NCBI GenBank assembly: GCA_964590645.1
Contig: CAZPYJ010000005.1
Span: 62,001 to 126,000 of the forward strand
DNA length: 64,000 nucleotides
From: JAGNHN01 sp964590645
Lineage (GTDB): Bacteria > Bacteroidota > Bacteroidia > Bacteroidales > JAGNHN01
Direction of reading: 5' to 3'
Shown here: positions 26,308 to 35,216 of the stretch, in pieces
Layout: the number at the start of each line of letters is the position of its first letter
Position numbering within the stretch: position 1 is the stretch's first letter
Program-made: the position numbers and the translations under genes
The notes under the pieces: generated by a model
Told to the model about the DNA's origin: nothing
Database searches by the model: none
The model's input: only the letters and a program-made list of their open reading frames with translations

Positions 26308-27347
26308 GCATTCCAATCGATAATATTTACTACTTACTCTGTTACGCCTGGAATAAGCTAAGGGAAAAAGAGAAAGTTAAGGTAGATGCGGAGAGTAGGA
26401 ACAGCCTGCCTGACCTTTTTGCCCGATTAATGATACAGGGTACCAGAGTACTATTAAAAAGAGGCATCGATCGCTACTATGTTGATGAAACGAACGACTA
26501 TATTGGCGTCAAAGGCAAACTGGAAATGGGATTGACATTAAAATCACGTGCCTGGATGCAGCAACGCTGTGTTTGCTCTTTTGATGAGTTTTCTGATAAT
26601 ATTTTGTTAAACAGAATTATCGTCAGCACGCTATTTCGATTGTTGGGTTTGAAAGAACTGGAAAGACAGATAAGAACTCAAATAAAGGATCTGATCCGAA
26701 TGTTTTCTGGCATTAAGCCGATTGAGCTTAATCATAGGCTGTTCAAGGATATCCATTTGCATCGCAATAACCGCGCTTATGGGTTTTTGATCCACGTTTG
26801 CAGGATTATTTATGAAAATACATTGCCCACAGAGCGAAAGGGAGACTGGATTTTTATGGATTTTACAAGGGATGAAAAACAGATGAATATACTATTCGAA
26901 GCTTTTCTGTTGAATTTTTATAAGCACCATTTCCCCGAATGGAAAGTATGTTCGGAGTACCTTGACTGGCAATTTTTTGTTCCCAACGATGAGCATAACA
27001 AGTATTTACCCAGAATGAAAACCGACATTAGCATTACGGCGAAAGATCGCCGGATCATTATGGACGCAAAATACTACCGCCAAACCTTAAGCAAACATTT
27101 TGAAAAGTTTTCCATTCATTCAGACAATCTTTATCAACTTTTCAGCTATTTGATGAATCAGCAGGAAGGGGATTTGCGAAACGGCTCCTCCACAGGAATT
27201 CTTTTGTATCCAACCGTAGATGAAGAATTTAATCTTTGCTATAGATACCAGAACCACCTTATTCACATCAAGACGTTGAACCTGAATGTGCACTGGATGA
27301 AAGTTGAAGAACGGCTAAAACAAATAGTTTCTGAGGCCATTGTTTAA
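26304..27347 (+). CDS. McrC-type restriction endonuclease subunit
   Basis: 347 residues of the McrC family. The N-terminus MSIPIDNIYYLLCYAWNKL and the mid-region LFARLMIQGTRVLLKRGIDRYY are family hallmarks. The PD-(D/E)XK nuclease site is visible as Glu199 (LFEAFL), Asp241 (MKTDISI) and Asp254-x-Lys256 (IMDAKYY). It partners the McrB-like motor encoded upstream to cleave modified DNA. Translation is coupled by the ATGA overlap. Confidence 0.9.
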   Translation: MSIPIDNIYYLLCYAWNKLREKEKVKVDAESRNSLPDLFARLMIQGTRVLLKRGIDRYYVDETNDYIGVKGKLEMGLTLKSRAWMQQRCVCSFDEFSDNILLNRIIVSTLFRLLGLKELERQIRTQIKDLIRMFSGIKPIELNHRLFKDIHLHRNNRAYGFLIHVCRIIYENTLPTERKGDWIFMDFTRDEKQMNILFEAFLLNFYKHHFPEWKVCSEYLDWQFFVPNDEHNKYLPRMKTDISITAKDRRIIMDAKYYRQTLSKHFEKFSIHSDNLYQLFSYLMNQQEGDLRNGSSTGILLYPTVDEEFNLCYRYQNHLIHIKTLNLNVHWMKVEERLKQIVSEAIV

Positions 27348-27396
27348 TTTTCAAAGCATAGCCTTTAATGCCATAATAGATAATTAGTCAAGCTTT

Positions 27397-27404
27397 TATC
27401 TTTG
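27397..27404 (+). promoter_or_regulatory. -7 box TATCTTTG for the LamG/T9SS protein
   Basis: A perfect TAnnTTTG, 88 nt before ATG 27493, so a long 5' leader is implied. Confidence 0.5.
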
Positions 27405-27492
27405 TTTTTCTGTTATCAAACCCTAAATCGTCCTATGCGTTTACTCTGATATTTCCCTATCTTGTTGGCTGTATTTCAACTTTCTGCCTGCG

Positions 27493-28851
27493 ATGAAAAA
27501 ATGGACACTCCTTTTGCTCGGCCTGGCCGCCTTTTCCCTTCAAGCCCAAAATGCCCTTCATTTTGATGGCATCGACGACAGGGTGGATTGCGGGAATGAT
27601 GTGAGCCTGCAACTTAGCGGACAACTTACCCTCGAAGCCTGGATTTATGCCAACACCTGGAAAATCAGCGTCTTTCAGGGTTGTATCATCAACAAAGAAC
27701 AGAATGTCCCTGACTATGGATATATGCTTCGGGCAGGCCAGGGTGGCCGCCTTGGCTTTAACCTGGGCAATGGAAGCTGGCACGAAATCATCTCCGCCCC
27801 CTTGCTGTCTCTGAACACCTGGCATCACGTGGCCGCTACCTACGATGGGAGCAAAATGCGCCTCTTTATCGATGGAGTGCAAACCGACTCCCTTTCCCTG
27901 ACCATCAGTATCGGCAATGCCGCCAATAATCTCTTTATCGGCGACTGGTACAGCAATGGACGGAATTTCAATGGGATCATCGAAGAGGTACGGGTGTGGA
28001 ATGTGGCACGGACCAAAGCAGAGATACAGGCTACAATGAATTCAGCACTTTGTGTACTGCCCCCCGGACTGGTGGCTTATTATCCTTTTAACCAGGGAAA
28101 TGCCGGGGGCAACAATGCCGGGCTTACCAGCCTTTTCGACCAGAGCGGGAATGGGAATGACGGAATCCTGGCCAATTTCAGCCTGAGCGGGAGTAGTTCA
28201 AACTGGGTTGCCGGCCAGAACCTGCCGGGCGGAAGCACCATCAGCTCCATCACGGTCAATGCCTGTGTGGACTATATCAGTCCGAGCGGCAATAATGTGT
28301 GGAATGCCAGTGGAACATACACCGATACCATCCCGAATGCGGCCGGTTGTGACAGTGTGATCACCGTGGACCTCACCATTGTGGAGGTGGATGTTACCCT
28401 CGGCCTTTCAGGCGGCACCCTGATGGCGAATGCCATCAATGCCTATTTCCAGTGGGTGGATTGCGATAACAATTTCGCCCCCATCCCGGGAGCGGTAAAC
28501 CAAAGCTATACCCCATACGTGGTAGGCAACTATGCCTGCATCGTTACCCAGTACGGCTGCACCGATACCAGTATATGCGTGCCCATCACCACCGTCGGAC
28601 AGGAGGTTTGGGAAGCCGGTTCCCGGCCGCTCCTATACCCGAACCCGATGCCTGCGGGCCAGGGCTACTTTACTTTTCCCGGGCATCCCGGACAGGTGGA
28701 GTTGATGGACCTCACCGGCCGGGTAGTCTGGCAAGAAGAGTACAAAGGACAGGGTGCACTGCGGCTGCCTCTTCAGAAGCCCGGACTTTATGTGTTGCAC
28801 TTTCACTCAGAAAAGCTCCGCTGGAGCCGGAAACTGGGAGTAGGGAATTGA
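27493..28851 (+). CDS. Secreted LamG-domain protein with T9SS sorting domain
   Basis: 452 residues. Signal peptide 1-19 (LLLLGLAAFSLQA). The concanavalin A-like LamG domain spans about 20-185 (ALHFDGIDDRVDCG, LTLEAWIYA, WHHVAATYDG, GIIEEVRVWN). A linker with SPSGNNVWNASGTYTDT-like repeats and a PKD/Ig-like segment follows, and the end is a T9SS type A sorting domain (LYPNPMPAGQ, GLYVLHF). It is probably a surface or released carbohydrate- or matrix-binding protein. No catalytic motif is seen. Confidence 0.85.
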   Translation: MKKWTLLLLGLAAFSLQAQNALHFDGIDDRVDCGNDVSLQLSGQLTLEAWIYANTWKISVFQGCIINKEQNVPDYGYMLRAGQGGRLGFNLGNGSWHEIISAPLLSLNTWHHVAATYDGSKMRLFIDGVQTDSLSLTISIGNAANNLFIGDWYSNGRNFNGIIEEVRVWNVARTKAEIQATMNSALCVLPPGLVAYYPFNQGNAGGNNAGLTSLFDQSGNGNDGILANFSLSGSSSNWVAGQNLPGGSTISSITVNACVDYISPSGNNVWNASGTYTDTIPNAAGCDSVITVDLTIVEVDVTLGLSGGTLMANAINAYFQWVDCDNNFAPIPGAVNQSYTPYVVGNYACIVTQYGCTDTSICVPITTVGQEVWEAGSRPLLYPNPMPAGQGYFTFPGHPGQVELMDLTGRVVWQEEYKGQGALRLPLQKPGLYVLHFHSEKLRWSRKLGVGN

Positions 28852-28890
28852 GGCCGGCCTCCTCTCAGCAAAACCCCCGATACAATGAAT

Positions 28891-28898
28891 TATCTTTG
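28891..28898 (+). promoter_or_regulatory. -7 box TATCTTTG for the uridine-kinase-like gene
   Basis: A perfect TAnnTTTG, 75 nt upstream of ATG 28974. Confidence 0.5.
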
Positions 28899-28973
28899 CG
28901 CAAGCGAATGATGGGGTAGGGTGCAGGCTATCTTTCCCATCCTATTTAGATCAACCTAATACCATTTCGACCT

Positions 28974-29615
28974 ATGCTGGAAGACATATTGCTGATCCAG
29001 GACAAGCACCGGGAAGTGGGTGCACAGCTCGCGGAAATCATCCTGAAAAGCCGCAAGCCAAAGTTTATCGTGGCCATATCGGGAGAAAGTGGCTCAGGCA
29101 AATCGGAACTGACACACGTCCTCGCTAAAACCCTTTTCAGCCAGGGCGTGGTGGCCAAGCCTGTCCATATCGATAATTTTTACAAAACCCTTCCGCTGGA
29201 ACGCAATGCCATCCGGAAGGCAGGAGGGGTCAACAATACGGTAGGCTTGCAGGAATATGACTGGGAAAAGATTCAGGAGGTCATTGCCGGCTTCAAAGCA
29301 GGTAAAAAAGTGACGATGCCTTGTGTTGACCTTGTTACCCAGCGGGTGGACCAGCTTACGACCGATTTTGCGGAAACAGAGGTATTGGTCATCGATGGTC
29401 TTTACGCCATTAATGCCCCGCAGGTGGATTTGGCGGTCTATATTGAACTCACCTATCACGAAACCAAGAAAGCACAGACAGGCCGGGGAAAGGAAGAAGC
29501 CAATGCCTTTCGCTTTGAAGTGCTGGAAGCCGAACATCAGGCCGTCCTATCTATCCGGCATAAAGCCCAATGCTTTGTGAGCAAGGAATATCAGCTCGTT
29601 GCTGCCGCTGTCTGA
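28974..29615 (+). CDS. P-loop kinase of the uridine kinase / phosphoribulokinase-like superfamily
   Basis: 213 residues, cytosolic. Walker A GESGSGKS is at 37-44. HIDNFYKT (about 70) is the uridine-kinase-like substrate loop. Asp and hydrophobic strand EVLVIDGLYAI (about 134-145) fits the catalytic/Walker B region, and the lid HETKKAQTGRGKEEAN carries the Arg. The natural substrate is unknown; family members phosphorylate nucleosides, pantothenate or sugars. It stands alone between two convergent or unrelated genes. Confidence 0.8.
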   Translation: MLEDILLIQDKHREVGAQLAEIILKSRKPKFIVAISGESGSGKSELTHVLAKTLFSQGVVAKPVHIDNFYKTLPLERNAIRKAGGVNNTVGLQEYDWEKIQEVIAGFKAGKKVTMPCVDLVTQRVDQLTTDFAETEVLVIDGLYAINAPQVDLAVYIELTYHETKKAQTGRGKEEANAFRFEVLEAEHQAVLSIRHKAQCFVSKEYQLVAAAV

Positions 29616-29667
29616 GGAAGGCAGAAAGCGTAAGCGATCCACGACCCCTTCAGCATCCTGAGAAAAA

Positions 29668-31623
29668 TTAAGCCACCGGAAATACCTTCTCTGTAAGGGC
29701 ATCCCGGTACTCTTCCTTGCTGTGTTTAAGCCTTTTCTTCTTAGATGAAAGTCCCTTGCTTTCCTTCTTGTTTTGCCCGGAAGCGATGCGATGGAGGGCC
29801 TCCAGGAAGGCATCCACATCTTCTGCGGTATTGGCCAATCCGATGCTCCCCCGAAGCATCCCGGGAAGGCTGAGTCGTGGGAACATCCGGATGATCAATG
29901 CCTGAAAACGCTCCAAAGGCTTGGAAATCCCTATTATACTCTTTACCAGAATATGCACACAATGGCATCCTGACCTTAGTCCGATGGCAGCCTGATCCGA
30001 CATCATCTCTGCAATCTTCCCGGGCAGGCGGCCTTTCACATCAAAAGCGAATACCCCAAGTCTGTGGCTGAAACGGGCAGCTTCTGTATCGGTAATACCG
30101 TACAACTGAATTTTCGGAATGCGCTTCAGTCCGGTCATCATTCGCCTGGTCAATGCCTGCTCTTCTGCGATAATACGGTCGAAACCCATTCTTTGGAACA
30201 ATTGCATCGCCTTGCCCAGGGCCGCAATCCCGGCAGCATTGTTCTCAGGAAAAAACTGCGCTGCAAGCATCCCCTCTCCCATCCAGTTTTTCGGGCATAC
30301 CAGCACGCCGGTCCCGAAAGGAGCGTACATCTTATGGCCGGAAAAGACAAGAAAATCAATGCCCGATTGCAGCATATTCACCGGGCGGTGTGCGACCCAT
30401 TGTGCCATATCCATCGACACCCTGGCGCCATACTGGTGTGCCAGCCTGCAAATTTCATCCACATCATTACCGGTTCCCAGCAAATTAGAGGCAGCAGTGA
30501 GCGCAAGGATCCGAATTCGTTTTTGCCCGTATTTCTTCTCCTCATTATAGGCTTTCAAAACCTGCGCCAGCTCAGCCAGGTCGAGGAACCCGTCCTGATC
30601 CATCCCTATGCGCAGCACCGTATGGCCCGGAACTGTCCTCCAGGGCAAATCATTAGAGGAGTGTTCCATAATAGAGCTCAGGATAACGGGGTCTCCCTCG
30701 TTGAACGCTTTTTGACCCAAAGAGGCGGCAAGCAGGTTTACAGCCTCTGTCGTATTCAGTGTGAAGTAAATATCATATTGATCCTGAGGGGCATTCAGAA
30801 AGGATGCACTGATTTCCCGTACCTCCTCCACCCATTGCCGCTTTTCCTCTTCATTGCTTTCCAGGGTCGAAGCAAACACCTCCCACACCGGACGGAAAGC
30901 AAAAGTACTTGCCGCGTGGTCAAAATGAACATAGGATCTCCGGCCATCTAACACAGGTACTGCCATCTCCTTTCCGATCAGGTTTGCCCGCATCGCTTCC
31001 AGCAATGCTGTTCCGCTCAAATCCTGCCAGGCATCCTTTTGCAGAAGGCTTAAGGCTGTGTGTTCATCCCCTTTCTCTGCCGGGGAAAGGGAAGCTGGGA
31101 CCGGCCATCCCATCCTCAGCGCATTCACAAAAACAATGATTGGGATAAGTGCAGGGGTGCCTGCTTCAAAACGGGCTGGCGGACGTGCCCATATTTCCCA
31201 GTCCACCGCCAGGAGTCGGGCATTTCCACCCCCGCGAATGGGGGGAGGTTCAGAGGAAAGTTCCTTTTTCTTCACCACAATGGCGCAAATTCCGAGGGGA
31301 AGCCCAAGGTCGGCGCTGCGGATCAGATGCCGGGGTGGATGGTTTAAGAAAGCTTTCAGCCGCTCCGCACCATAATCACTGCTGAAGATCACAAGATATT
31401 CCCCGGGATCCAGCCCGAAATGTGCCAGAACCTGCCGTCTGGATTCCTCAAAAAGATGTGTGGACAAGGAAGAGAAGGTACCACTGCCCCGGTGCACATT
31501 GGAATAATGGGTCAGGGCAGTATAGGTGCTCTCCAGCAGTGCCTGAAGAGGTGATGAGACCGCTGCCTCCGCTTGCCGGCGACCCCTTTCGTCCAAACCG
31601 GTTTTTTGATCGGATGATTTCAA
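29668..31623 (-). CDS. Class V aminotransferase-fold PLP enzyme (cysteine desulfurase-like) with a second degenerate N-terminal domain
   Basis: 651 residues. The C-terminal two thirds is a complete class V fold: FDHAASTFAFRPVWE (about 234), TTEAVNLLA, EHSSNDLPWR, the PLP lysine in FSGHKMYAPFGTG (Lys431), and RSGCHCVH (Cys553/555) where SufS-type enzymes have RxGxxC. Residues 30-220 look like the start of a second class V domain (NVHRGSGTFSSLSTHLFEESRRQV, typical N-terminal strand-helix), but the PLP-binding half is missing. It is therefore a tandem fusion of a decayed and an intact domain. A basic tail (KKKRLKHSKEE) closes it. The reaction is unproven; sulfur transfer is possible. Confidence 0.8.
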   Translation of the reverse strand: MKSSDQKTGLDERGRRQAEAAVSSPLQALLESTYTALTHYSNVHRGSGTFSSLSTHLFEESRRQVLAHFGLDPGEYLVIFSSDYGAERLKAFLNHPPRHLIRSADLGLPLGICAIVVKKKELSSEPPPIRGGGNARLLAVDWEIWARPPARFEAGTPALIPIIVFVNALRMGWPVPASLSPAEKGDEHTALSLLQKDAWQDLSGTALLEAMRANLIGKEMAVPVLDGRRSYVHFDHAASTFAFRPVWEVFASTLESNEEEKRQWVEEVREISASFLNAPQDQYDIYFTLNTTEAVNLLAASLGQKAFNEGDPVILSSIMEHSSNDLPWRTVPGHTVLRIGMDQDGFLDLAELAQVLKAYNEEKKYGQKRIRILALTAASNLLGTGNDVDEICRLAHQYGARVSMDMAQWVAHRPVNMLQSGIDFLVFSGHKMYAPFGTGVLVCPKNWMGEGMLAAQFFPENNAAGIAALGKAMQLFQRMGFDRIIAEEQALTRRMMTGLKRIPKIQLYGITDTEAARFSHRLGVFAFDVKGRLPGKIAEMMSDQAAIGLRSGCHCVHILVKSIIGISKPLERFQALIIRMFPRLSLPGMLRGSIGLANTAEDVDAFLEALHRIASGQNKKESKGLSSKKKRLKHSKEEYRDALTEKVFPVA

Positions 31624-31842
31624 GACTGTATCTCTTTGATGATAGTTGAATGTATTGCCTGCGTATACCTGATTTGCGGAAGATGAAAACTTAGACGTCG
31701 AAGTGTATCAATTTGTTACGAATTGGCCGGTCCTTTGATGCCGCATATAAAAGAAGAAGCCTGGGAAAACACCCTGCCGCAGAAAATTTGCTGAATTCCG
31801 GGATAATGGACATTCTCCGGATAATCGGATTCTTTGTCCTTT

Positions 31843-32685
31843 TTACTCCCGGGCATCTTTCCCCTTTTCCGGCAAGGCGCCCGGGGGCATCGCAAACTGA
31901 ACATAGCCCCAGTGTTCAGGAATATGCATATTGATGACGCCTTGCGGTGACCACACCCAGTTTTCTTCCGGAAGGGTTTTGCCGGTGGATGCATCTGTTT
32001 TCTTCACATAGCCCGTATCTGTAGGCTGTAGGTGCCATTGTACCCGGGAGAAGTTCATCCGCCAGGTATCGCCGGCCCGGGGAAGCACGGCTTCCTGCAA
32101 AGGGTGGCTGAGCGACTGCCAGGGGATCGCGATTTCAAGCGCCCATCCACGGTCCACATCCCGCGGATCATTCAGGGTTCCGTGCAGAGAGAGGGCAACA
32201 TCCAGGCCCTGAATATCCCAGCCTATATCGGCGATGCCCCCCTGATTATAGGGTTTCGGAAGAAAAAGGTCGAACTCCGTTCCCAGGGCATTGATTTCCA
32301 GCTCAAAATAGTGGATCCCATCTCCCTCCGGGTCGATGAATACTTCAAAATCATTGTCGAACCAGATGGTGTCGTCCCGGGTGGTCATAGTGGCCCAAAG
32401 GTGGGGTTCTTCCAGTTCGGCAAAGAGGTAGAGGTGGGTCGAATCCCACAGCATCTTCATCCTTGTGTTCCACAAAGGGGATGGCATATTTCCACCCCGG
32501 ATATCCTGGAAGGCTTCCGACCAGGCTGCGGATTCCCAGGCCGGCTCCATTTCTCCATCTATCAGAATCGCATCTGTGGCTTGCATACACACATAATGAT
32601 GTGGCAGGGAGGCTTGCTGGGCATACAGCCCGGGAAGGCACAGCAAGCCAAAGATCAGCAAGGGGAAGTGCTTGAAATATTGCAT
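31843..32685 (-). CDS. Secreted carbohydrate-binding CBM9-like protein
   Basis: 280 residues from ATG 32685. Signal peptide MQYFKHFPLLIFGLLCLPGLYAQ, then a CBM9-like beta-sandwich: IDGEMEPAWESAAWSEAF, MKMLWDSTHLYLFAELEEPHLWA, FDNDFEVFIDPEGDGIHYFELEINALGT, WALEIAIPWQSL, RMNFSRVQW. Family members are periplasmic or secreted sugar-binding proteins; no enzyme domain is attached. The longer frame uses TTG 32694, which sits inside a perfect -7 promoter box and is unlikely. Confidence 0.82.
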   Translation of the reverse strand: MQYFKHFPLLIFGLLCLPGLYAQQASLPHHYVCMQATDAILIDGEMEPAWESAAWSEAFQDIRGGNMPSPLWNTRMKMLWDSTHLYLFAELEEPHLWATMTTRDDTIWFDNDFEVFIDPEGDGIHYFELEINALGTEFDLFLPKPYNQGGIADIGWDIQGLDVALSLHGTLNDPRDVDRGWALEIAIPWQSLSHPLQEAVLPRAGDTWRMNFSRVQWHLQPTDTGYVKKTDASTGKTLPEENWVWSPQGVINMHIPEHWGYVQFAMPPGALPEKGKDARE

Positions 32686-32691
32686 AAGGGA

Positions 32692-32699
32692 CAAAGATA
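32692..32699 (-). promoter_or_regulatory. -7 box TATCTTTG, 6 nt from the CBM9 start
   Basis: A perfect TAnnTTTG on the minus strand. TCCCTT separates it from ATG 32685; candidate leaderless mRNA. Confidence 0.55.
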
Positions 32700-32837
32700 G
32701 TTCCGGCCTGCAAGATAAGCGGAAGAGACATCCGAAGCTCCTTTTCTCAATGCTTTTTTGTGCACTGCTATTCTTCTTCCTTCAGCGGTATTTTAGGAAG
32801 AAAGCTTTCTTTATCTTCGTATGTTATCCAATAGAAA

Positions 32838-35063
32838 ATGACGATGCAGGGAATGCGAAAACAGGGTTTCGGGACAGCTCCCGTCTTCTTCACGGCCATC
32901 TCCACCATACTGGGGGCCATCCTTTTCCTGCGTTTTGGTTTTGCGGCCGGAACCCTGGGTTTCTGGGGGGTAATGCTGATTATCCTGATCGGGCACAGCG
33001 TCACCATCCCGACAGCCCTGGCTTTGTCGGAAATTGCTACCAACCAGCAGGTCAGGAATGGAGGGGAGTATTTCATTATTTCACGCTCTTTTGGTTTGAA
33101 CATCGGGGCCACCATTGGCATCTTTCTTTTTCTTTCCCAGGCGATCAGCGTCGCTTTCTACGTCATTGCCTTCACCGAGGCTTTTGAATTCTTTTTTATC
33201 TGGGCGCGCGACAGTCTGGGCCTTTTCCTGCCCCGCCAGGTAATCAGTTTGCCTGCGATGGCGCTGCTGGCCTGGCTTATCCTCAGCCGCGGCGCCAGTT
33301 TGGGGGTAAAAGCCCTGTATGTGGTGGTCGGCATTCTCCTGCTTTCCCTGGCGGCTTTCTTCCTTGGCACAACTGAATATGCTGCGACGGCTGCCTCGCC
33401 ATTGACCGACGGGCTGCGGAGCCGCAGGGAGTTTTTCTTTGTTTTTGCCATCGTCTTTCCGGCTTTCACGGGAATGACGGCAGGTGTGGGGCTTTCGGGC
33501 GACCTGCGCAATCCTGGCAAATCCATTCCTCGGGGTACCATCACGGCCACCGTGGCCGGGATGCTGATGTATATCTTTATTGCCTGGAAGTTGGTTCTTT
33601 CGGCTTCGCCGGAAGACCTTACAGGGAATCAACTCATTATGGGCGACATCGCCCTGGGAGGCCAATGGATTATTCCGATCGGACTGGCGGCCAGCACCAT
33701 TTCCTCAGCCATCGGTTCGGTGATGGTGGCACCCCGCACCTTACAGGCTCTGGGTGGCGACCGCTCTTTTCCGCTGAGGCGCTTTAATATTGCGATGGCC
33801 AGAGGAAAGGGCCGCACCCGTGAACCATTCAATGCCAGCATCGTAACCATCATCATTGCCTTCGTTTTCGTGGCAATGGGAGATGTGAATGCCGTGGCAG
33901 AGATCATCTCAATGTTTTTTATGGTGACCTATGGCTCCCTCTGCCTGATTTCCTTCCTCTATCATTTCGGCGCTCAACCTTCCTACCGTCCCACCTTCCG
34001 CTCGCGATGGTATCTCTCCTTGCTGGGTGCGGTAATGTGCATCTATCTGATGTTCAAGATCAATACCCCTTATGCCCTGGCGGCCGGCATACTGCTGGTG
34101 GCGGTTTATTTCAGCATCCGGCATTACCACAAAAACCGCAGGGGGATGGAGTCCATCTTCCGGGGAGCCGTATTCCAGCTCAGCCGCAACCTTCAGGTAT
34201 ATATCCAGCGTAAAGCCCGTGCAGGGAAAACGATGGAATGGCGACCTGCCGCAGTTTGTCTCTCCACCCATTCTTACCTCCGCGACAAAGGTTTCAACCT
34301 TATCAACTGGATCTCCTACCACTTTGGATTCGGAACCTATATTTATCTGAAAAAGGGATACTTCTCCAAGCAGAGCAATGAAGAGGCCCGTCAGGAACTG
34401 CAGCATCTTCTGAAGAAGTCAGAAGAAAGCCACAGCAATGTCTTTGTAGATGTGCTCATCTCTCCTTCCTACACCGCTGCCATCAGTCAGATCATTCAAC
34501 TGCCGGGCGTTTCGGGGATGGACAACAATCTTTTCATTTTTGAGCACCCCCGGGATTTTCCGGAGGATCTGCCCCGCATTGTGGAGAATGTAGCCCTGGT
34601 CAGCGCTGCCGATATGGATGTAGGCGTATTGCTGGCCAGCCCGGTAACCAGCGGCCTGAAAAAGAGGATAGATATCTGGATACGCAGCCACGACTATATG
34701 AATGCCAACCTGATGATATTGCTGGGCTTCATCATCCGCGGCCACCCTGAATGGAAAAACGGGGAGATCCGCATTTTTGAGATCTGCCAGGAGAAAGAAG
34801 TCGAGGAGACCCGTCAGCGCCTGGTCGATTTGGTTGAAAAGGGGCGCTTGCCTGTGCTGCCTGAAAATATCACGCTCATCCCTCACAAAGAAAGTATTTC
34901 GGCCAAGACAAGCATCAGTGAGCATAGCCGGAATACCTCACTGGTAATCCTTGGATTCAGAAGGGAAAGTTTGAAGCACGACAAAATTTCCGTATTTGAG
35001 GGTTATGCCCTTCAGGGTGATATGCTTTTTCTGAATGCCGCATCGGTGAAAGAAATCCTGTGA
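32838..35063 (+). CDS. APC-superfamily (SLC12-like) transporter
   Basis: 741 residues. About 12 transmembrane helices occupy residues 10-430, starting FGTAPVFFTAISTILGAILFLRFG, then the TM3-TM4 region SEIATNQQVRNGGEYFIISRSFGLNIGA, as in cation-chloride cotransporters and amino acid/polyamine permeases. Its cytoplasmic C-terminal domain (about 440-741) resembles that of SLC12 proteins. The cargo could be K+/Na+ with chloride, or amino acids; the sequence does not decide. ATG 32838 follows a TATCTTCG box by 18 nt. The gene is monocistronic as far as can be seen. Confidence 0.85.
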   Translation: MTMQGMRKQGFGTAPVFFTAISTILGAILFLRFGFAAGTLGFWGVMLIILIGHSVTIPTALALSEIATNQQVRNGGEYFIISRSFGLNIGATIGIFLFLSQAISVAFYVIAFTEAFEFFFIWARDSLGLFLPRQVISLPAMALLAWLILSRGASLGVKALYVVVGILLLSLAAFFLGTTEYAATAASPLTDGLRSRREFFFVFAIVFPAFTGMTAGVGLSGDLRNPGKSIPRGTITATVAGMLMYIFIAWKLVLSASPEDLTGNQLIMGDIALGGQWIIPIGLAASTISSAIGSVMVAPRTLQALGGDRSFPLRRFNIAMARGKGRTREPFNASIVTIIIAFVFVAMGDVNAVAEIISMFFMVTYGSLCLISFLYHFGAQPSYRPTFRSRWYLSLLGAVMCIYLMFKINTPYALAAGILLVAVYFSIRHYHKNRRGMESIFRGAVFQLSRNLQVYIQRKARAGKTMEWRPAAVCLSTHSYLRDKGFNLINWISYHFGFGTYIYLKKGYFSKQSNEEARQELQHLLKKSEESHSNVFVDVLISPSYTAAISQIIQLPGVSGMDNNLFIFEHPRDFPEDLPRIVENVALVSAADMDVGVLLASPVTSGLKKRIDIWIRSHDYMNANLMILLGFIIRGHPEWKNGEIRIFEICQEKEVEETRQRLVDLVEKGRLPVLPENITLIPHKESISAKTSISEHSRNTSLVILGFRRESLKHDKISVFEGYALQGDMLFLNAASVKEIL

Positions 35064-35183
35064 AAAGGGAAGGCAGTGGCCCACCACCACAGCCGGGCAT
35101 ACTGCATTCAAAACAGTTGAATCCGCAGAAAGAATCTTTCATTAAGTCTCCTTCCCGGCGGTGTCTTTCCCAACAGGATTCCC

Positions 35184-35191
35184 TATATTTG
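35184..35191 (+). promoter_or_regulatory. -7 box TATATTTG for the DHOD-like gene
   Basis: A perfect TAnnTTTG, 25 nt upstream of ATG 35217. Confidence 0.55.
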
Positions 35192-35216
35192 CTTGCAATC
35201 GAAAAACCCTAAGACT

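Noticed and set aside
31624..31842. Possible small gene between the PLP enzyme and the CBM9 gene
   Set aside because: No frame with a credible start or domain; appears to be plain intergenic DNA.
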